NCBI GenBank assembly: GCA_030272585.1
Contig: BSYQ01000011.1
Span: 4,216,001 to 4,280,000, forward strand
From: Bryopsis sp. KO-2023
Lineage: Eukaryota > Chlorophyta > Ulvophyceae > Bryopsidales > Bryopsidaceae
Reading direction: 5' to 3'
DNA: 64,000 nt
The first letter of the stretch is position 1; each line of letters begins with the position of its first letter. The notes below the pieces were generated by a model. That model saw only the letters and a program-made list of their open reading frames with translations, ran no database searches and was not told the DNA's origin. The position numbers and the translations under genes are program-made. This document shows, in pieces, positions 58,007-64,000 of the stretch.

Positions 58007-59346
58007 ATTGGTTTCGGAGCATTCCGTCGCGTGACAATACCCTTGAAACCGCCTCTTTTCCTCCCTTGCTTTCTGCTTGTAGCAGAGTTTCATACCCTTG
58101 AAACCGCCTCTTTTCCTCCCTTGCTTTCTGCCTGTAGCAGAGTTTCATACCCTTGAAACCGCCTCTTTTCCTCCCTTGCTTTCTGCCTGTAGCAGAGTTT
58201 CATACCCTTGAAACCGCCTCTTTTCCTCCCTTGCTTTCTGCTTGTAGCAGAGTTTCATACCCTTGAAACCGCCTCTTTTCCTCCCTTGCTTTCTGCTTGT
58301 AGCAGAGCTTCATACCCTTGAAACCGCCTCTTTTCCTCCCTTGCTTTCTGCTTCTAGCAGAGTTTCATACCCTTGAAACCGCCTCTTTTCCTCCCTTGCT
58401 TTCTGCTTGTAGCAGAGTTTCATACCCTTGAAACCGCCTCTTTTCCTCCCTTGCTTTCTGCTTGTAGCAGAGCTTCATACCCTTGAAACCGCCTCTTTTC
58501 CTCCCTTGCTTTCTGCTTGTAGCAGAGTTTTCATACCCTTGAAACCGCCTCTTTTCCTCCCTTGCTTTCTGCCTGTAGCAGAGTTTTCATACCCTTGAAA
58601 CCGCCTCTTTTCCTCCCTTGCTTTCTGCCTGTAGCAGAGTTTCATACCCTTGAAACCGCCTCTTTTCCTCCCTTGCTTTCTGCTTGTAGCAGAGTTTCAT
58701 ACCCTTGAAACCGCCTCTTTTCCTCCCTTGCTTTCTGCTTGTAGCAGAGTTTCATACCCTTGAAACCGCCTCTTTTCCTCCCTTGCTTTCTGCCTGTAGC
58801 AGAGTTTCATACCCTTGAAACCGCCTCTTTTCCTCCCTTGCTTTCTGCTTGTAGCAGAGTTTTCATACCCTTGAAACCGCCTCTTTTCCTCCCTTGCTTT
58901 CTGCTTGTAGCAGAGTTTCATACCCTTGAAACCGCCTCTTTTCCTCCCTTGCTTTCTGCCTGTAGCAGAGTTTCATACCCTTGAAACCGCCTCTTTCCCT
59001 CCCTTGCTTTCTGCTTGTAGCAGAGTTTCATACCCTTGAAACCGCCTCTTTTCCTCCCTTGCTTTCTGCTTGTAGCAGAGCTTCATACCCTTGAAACCGC
59101 CTCTTTTCCTCCCTTGCTTTCTGCTTGTAGCAGAGTTTTCATACCCTTGAAACCGCCTCTTTTCCTCCCTTGCTTTCTGCTTGTAGCAGAGTTTTCATAC
59201 CCTTGAAACCGCCTCTTTTCCTCCCTTGCTTTCTGCTTGTAGCAGAGTTTTCATACCCTTGAAACCGCCTCTTTTCCTCCCTTGCTTTCTGCTTGTAGCA
59301 GAGTTTTCATACCCTTGAAACCGCCTCTTTTCCTCCCTTGCTTTCC

Positions 59347-62338
59347 GCAGCCAGATCAATGAGCAGAATTTTTAGGCCATAAATCCTCCCTCAAGCTTTT
59401 TACGGCCGTTTTTTTTCGCAGCCCAGCAGCTAATCGGCTCGTCACATTTTTTTGGCCTGTAGACATTGAGCTGTTGGTAGGCTCTCTGTGAACCATAGGT
59501 GTTGTCTTTTCGTCGGCGACGTCTGGAAGTGAAAACGGAATGTTGGCAAAGGGAACTGTGAGCTGTGCTAGTCAGCCTGGGACTCTCGATGGTTGAGAAA
59601 CGCTTCGTAAAGTCGCACATTTGCACGCTGCAATTGGTTCCACAAGGACTCGGTCTTGATGCGAGAGCTTTAGCTGCTTCGGCAACCGTGAATGGGCTCG
59701 AAGCTCTCCCCCCAGAGTTTCCGGATTCCGTCCCCGCGTTCCCTCGTGTCGAGTCTGAAGTAGCTTTTGCAGAAGGGCGCTTCCGAATGTCGGGTACTGA
59801 AGAGGAAAACAAGGTTTTACACTAGAAAGACTTGATCAAGAAAACGACGCTGGTCGGTGTCATTCGCCATACCTAGACTTCTACGTAGGTTTCTCTCTTT
59901 TGTGGCGATCAGTGTCCTTGTAAAGTCGACGACCAGTAGGTGTGCAGCCTTCACAAACACACACATATTTTCGATCGACTCAACGATTCCCAGCCAAGGA
60001 ACTGAGCACAACGAACTGCTGTCACGACGTTTCTCACCCGAAATATCAAATACGAACACAAGATTGGTGGAGAATGGTGAACCAATTCATTTCAAAGGTA
60101 CTCAAAAATCTGGATACCAGGTCAATGGACGGTTAGCTCAACACAAGTCACAGGGTTGCCAGGAAAGGCGAAAGGAATGCGTTCGCAGTAGTCTTGACCC
60201 CACGATAGCCCGTGTCGCTCTCACCTGTCGTCACTGGGACTGGGGAAGTACAAAGGTGGAAGAGTGGTTGTGGGTGAATGGGACCTGTGCAGGAGAATAA
60301 ATACTGAAATATGCTGAAGAATGAACGGTCAGGGTTGGTTGCGAAGTCGCAAAACGATGTGCACCGTTGGTTTTTGGTGCCAGAAATGGTGGTTCCAGAA
60401 ACTAGCGGTGAGATGACCACAGTCGCTCGTTGCAAATTAAATATGACATCTGAAAAAACCAACCGCGATAAAATGACGATACAGTAGCGTCACCGATTCT
60501 TTCACGAGGTGTCAGCGTCTTTTTGTGGGCGGTATCTCACGCTGTGCAAGCGCTTGCGTCAAACAACACCAAGTTATCGCCAAATCACACACGCGAACTT
60601 GACGCAAGAACACGCTGAGGGCTCGCGCGTCTGTTTGACGCAGAAGTATACGTATCGATCATGTGACGTGCATTGAAGTGACGGTGGAATCACGTGCGTG
60701 AAATCGACACACAAATACCGCGAAAAACACACTCAGTACACCCCACACTCACTTCTCCTTGTTTCCGTGAACTTTTTGTTCTAGTTTTCACGGACCCACA
60801 AACACGTGACAAAGACGATGTGACTTCCCATGGGTTTGGAAACATTTTCGCTTGTCCTGTTGGCCTTCGACTTCTTGTGGGCCTGTTGACATTTTTTCGA
60901 TTTCCGATAGGTTTCCGCCGACCGATAAGCGACTCTGACTTGCATTTTGTGCATTCACACCAGTCCCTCGCTTGATGAATGTGACTATTGTAGAAGGTTG
61001 CAGGCTGGAATGAGCACAGAAGATATCCACAAAAAGAAGCTAGAGAATCTTCATGCCAAAAACATTTTAAAGCTGTCTCGACCTTGAAATCAGGGTGATT
61101 TCAACTTTGAAATCAGGGTGATTTCGACTTTGAAATCACCCTGATGATGAAAACATAAGTTGTTGAACGTATCTCTGTGGTTGTATTCATGGATAACTCA
61201 ATCCCAACGGATCAACAATGGTGGTGGCGATCGACTATAAGAGGAAAAGCAAACGAGAAGTAAGTTTGCAGTAAGTTTGATGTCACGGTGTCCTCCATCA
61301 CAAATTTGTGATAGGATTTGAGTGCGGTGCTGACCTCTTTTATTTTTTCTCTTTTTTTTCCTTCTCAATGTCGATATGTAAAGTATGTATTTGCCGTTTG
61401 TATCCGTTTTTCCACGGGGGGCGGGTGGGCATTTTGGTAGGATTAAGAAAACCAGCAAACTGTGTTTTTTTTTTTGCTGGGTACCCATCCCTCCCATCCC
61501 TAGATTGAGTTTTTCTTTATCATAGTTGCAGCGTTTTTTATTTTTCTTGAGAAGAAAGGGCAGGGATGGGAAAAAAAAGACATCTCTGGGTCTGTTATGG
61601 GATCTGGGAATTCGGGGACTGTGAAAAGAAAAACTTAACGAAAAAAAGAAAAAAAAATGAGGGCATGTCGCATCATGTCCCCATTTTGAAAAAGAAAACA
61701 AAAAGAGAGACGATATGACAGGGAGGAAATGGATGCGGTGGTGGGATTTGCCCTGATTGAATTTTGCTGTCGTGGTACCACCGGTGGTATTGGACCTGTC
61801 ATATTTATGTGTACGAAATTTGGGTTGAATTTCGTTGCTTCGATTGGATTACAATAATATGGAATTTGTTAAAAATAAATAAAAATTGATGTGGCGTCTG
61901 CTTCTTTTGTTTTCCCTGGGGTTAGCTTCCCTTTTTCCGACTGCTGATTTTGCAGTGCATGGGTGTGTGTGTTAGATGGCTCGAAGGCTGATGCGTTCCA
62001 AAGCGAGAAAGATGCAACTAATAGAGGGTTCAAGGCCGACTTCTAGGCTGCCTGAGCGAAGAGTGGTGATGGAAGACAAATGAGGGTAGAATTCCTTGTG
62101 TATGGATCACATATTACAAAAATTGAGTGACCTCAGTGAACATCAAGCATGATGCCAGATTTCTCACTTCAGGGTTGACACATGTCCTTAAAATTAAGTT
62201 TGAAGGAATTGAGTGGAATCCCTGTTGGCCCCCTCCAGGGGATTGGGTTCTATTCCCAAAAGGTTCCTATTATTAGATCTATCGCATCATTCACTGATAA
62301 TTCACCCGTCTTTAGATGTCGTACAACAGCGTGACACC
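59347..62338. other. Spacer between satellites, no firm gene
   Basis: About 3 kb of mixed sequence. The frame with ATG at 59589 (to 59825) has a plausible residue mix, and a minus-strand frame covers 59812-59372, but neither shows a domain or a consistent exon chain. From 61320 to 61700 the sequence is homopolymer-rich. A 23-bp repeat and hairpin lie at 61086-61145. Confidence 0.5.
61086..61145. repeat. 23-bp repeat forming nested hairpins
   Basis: GAAATCAGGGTGATTTC occurs at 61086-61102 and 61109-61125 and is itself a 6-bp dyad. The second copy's ATCAGGGTGATTTC pairs perfectly (14 bp, 6-nt loop) with GAAATCACCCTGAT at 61132-61145. Confidence 0.9.
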
Positions 62339-62539
62339 ACGTCAAAATATCGCTGACGCTCTCTGAGCGTGGAAGTAACACAACCGCAACGAGCGACGTG
62401 AAACTACGTCAAATTGTCGCTGACGTTCCCTCAGCGTGGAATTAACGCAACCGCAACAAGCAACGTGAAACAACGTCAAATTACTGGTGGCGCTGTTTCA
62501 CGCTGGATTGACACAGTCGCAACAAGCACGCAATTTTAT
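62339..62539. repeat. Three diverged 67-bp tandem repeats with internal dyad
   Basis: Units start ACGTCAAA at 62339, 62406 and 62473. Each continues with a short dyad around CGCTGACG/CAGCGTG, then AACACAACCGCAAC-like sequence. Copies are clearly diverged, so the repeat is old. Confidence 0.8.
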
Positions 62540-62652
62540 GGGCGTTATTTTTGCGCTAATCATCGTCAGCGGTATCCGAATTCGATAAAGAGGCGTAAGC
62601 GATAAAACAACGCCAGTTCTCGTCATTTTAACGCGGTTGGTTTTTTCAGATG

Positions 62653-64000
62653 CATGTCTTCCCTTTCAGACTGCTGTTAGCAGACTTTTCAAAACCCTTG
62701 AAACCGCCTCATATCCTTCCTTTCAGACTGCCGTTAGCAGACTTTTCAAAACCCTTGAAACCGCCTCATGTCTTCCCTTTCAGACTGCTGTTAGCAGACT
62801 TTTCAAAACCCTTGAAACCGCCTCATATCCTCCCTTTCAGACTGCCGTTAGCAGACTTTTCAAAACCCTTGAAACCGCCTCATATCCTTCCTTTCAGACT
62901 GCCGTTAGCAGACTTTTCAAAACCCTTGAAACCGCCTCATGTCTTCCCTTTCAGACTGCTGTTAGCAGACTTTTCAAAACCCTTGAAACCGCCTCATGTC
63001 TTCCCTTTCAGACTGCTGTTAGCAGACTTTTCAAAACCCTTGAAACCGCCTCATGTCTTCCCTTTCAGACTGCTGTTAGCAGACTTTTCAAAACCCTTGA
63101 AACCGCCTCATGTCTTCCCTTTCAGACTGCTGTTAGCAGACTTTTCAAAACCCTTGAAACCGCCTCATGTCTTCCCTTTCAGACTGCTGTTAGCAGACTT
63201 TTCAAAACCCTTGAAACCGCCTCATGTCTTCCCTTTCAGACTGCCGTTAGCAGACTTTTCAAAACCCTTGAAACCGCCTCATGTCTTCCCTTTCAGACTG
63301 CCGTTAGCAGACTTTTCAAAACCCTTGAAACCGCCTCATGTCTTCCCTTTCAGACTGCTGTTAGCAGACTTTTCAAAACCCTTGAAACCGCCTCATGTCT
63401 TCCCTTTCAGACTGCTGTTAGCAGACTTTTCAAAACCCTTGAAACCGCCTCATGTCTTCCCTTTCAGACTGCTGTTAGCAGACTTTTCAAAACCCTTGAA
63501 ACCGCCTCATGTCTTCCCTTTCAGACTGCTGTTAGCAGACTTTTCAAAACCCTTGAAACCGCCTCATGTCTTCCCTTTCAGACTGCCGTTAGCAGACTTT
63601 TCAAAACCCTTGAAACCGCCTCATGTCTTCCCTTTCAGACTGCCGTTAGCAGACTTTTCAAAACCCTTGAAACCGCCTTATGTCTTCCCTTTCAGACTGC
63701 TGTTAGCAGACTTTTCAAAACCCTTGAAACCGCCTCATGTCTTCCCTTTCAGACTGCCGTTAGCAGACTTTTCAAAACCCTTGAAACCGCCTCATATCCT
63801 CCCTTTCAGACTGCTGTTAGCAGACTTTTCAAAACCCTTGAAACCGCCTCATGTCTTCCCTTTCAGACTGCTGTTAGCAGACTTTTCAAAACCCTTGAAA
63901 CCGCCTCATGTCTTCCCTTTCAGACTGCTGTTAGCAGACTTTTCAAAACCCTTGAAACCGCCTCATGTCTTCCCTTTCAGACTGCTGTTAGCAGACTTTT
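62653..64000. repeat. 57-bp satellite array (about 23 units, runs off the window)
   Basis: Unit has the box AACCCTTGAAACCGCCTC, a pyrimidine stretch CATGTCTTCCCTTTCAG, and the dyad CTGCTGTTAGCAG (sometimes CTGCC on the left), then ACTTTTCAAA. Box and dyad are shared with the 55-bp family; the rest differs. Confidence 0.97.

Larger units (their letters stand above)
56325..58036 (+). mobile_element. Element E: short non-autonomous LTR element (TRIM-like)
   Basis: LTRs of 257 bp (56325-56581 and 57750-58006), TGTTAC...GTGACA. Primer-binding site 56584-56595. Interior about 1.15 kb with no gag or pol motif. Purine tract AAGAGAAGGGAA before the right LTR. The right end carries a 30-bp extension: ATTGGTTTCGGAGC plus the last 16 bp of the LTR again. 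Target duplication ATACC (56320-56324, 58037-58041). The interior contains a diverged direct duplication (around 57070 and 57201, sharing GTTGTTTGAT and GTCGTGG). Confidence 0.9.
50728..59346. repeat. 55-bp satellite array, right part (about 120 units, plus E insertions)
   Basis: Continuation of 14682-15786 at the same register. Same unit and same variants (TTTCCC/TTTTCC, CTGCTT/CTGCCT, GAGTTT/GAGCTT/GAGTTTT). Interrupted by the E solo LTR (54542-54828) and element E (56325-58036). Ends at TTGCTTTC before CGCAGCC. Open frames inside are by-products of the 55/56-bp period, not genes. Confidence 0.98.

Noticed and set aside
59372..59825. Overlapping frames on both strands (146 and 86 codons) next to the satellite end
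   Set aside because: Neither has a recognisable domain or supported splice partners; left as spacer.
61198..61701. 167-codon minus-strand frame
   Set aside because: Low-complexity Phe/Ser/Lys composition from homopolymer runs.

Overview
This is a eukaryotic window. Nuclear genes have many short GT-AG introns (mostly about 130-440 nt), and most of the DNA is repeats. A bacterial-type organellar translation initiation factor IF-2 gene sits next to a protein with 37-44-residue helical repeats of the OPR/HPR kind, which is abundant in algae. Together with chromodomain-carrying Ty3/gypsy elements this suggests an alga or alga-related protist with a large repeat-rich genome. The species cannot be fixed from the sequence.

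Layout. (1) 1-14.7 kb, gene-bearing: the 3' part of an IF-2 gene (12 exons, 1-4162, +); an OPR-like gene (3 exons, 6475-8283, -); a small gene for a probable tail-anchored membrane protein (5 exons including a 33-nt microexon, 10702-11752, +). AT-rich, homopolymer-rich spacers separate them. (2) 14.7-59.3 kb, one 55-bp satellite array split by a 34.9-kb nest of LTR retrotransposons. Element A (15787-50727, 5-bp target duplication TTCAT) landed in the array. Elements B (17219-23648), C (23940-32334, reverse orientation) and D (36234-46327) later landed inside A, each with its own perfect 5-bp duplication. Removing B, C and D leaves about 10.0 kb for A. Farther right the array also carries a short non-autonomous element E (56325-58036) and a solo-LTR derivative of it (54542-54828). 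(3) 59.3-62.65 kb, a spacer with small dyad and tandem repeats. (4) 62.65-64.0 kb, a second satellite (57-bp unit) that shares a core box and a dyad with the first.

A, C and D are Ty3/gypsy chromoviruses: gag with a zinc knuckle, then pol in the -1 frame (protease, reverse transcriptase, RNase H, integrase, C-terminal chromodomain). Each also carries an extra ORF after pol (here ORF3) with a charged, coiled-coil-like N-terminal half and a RING-like Cys/His cluster in the C-terminal half. A and C additionally have a 141-codon ORF (here ORF0) ahead of gag that overlaps the gag start. All five LTR families use the same primer-binding site, TGGTTTCGGAGC. LTR pairs are identical or differ by one base by eye, so the nest is young. 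The ORF0 / gag-pol / RING-like ORF3 organisation is the most novel item in the window.
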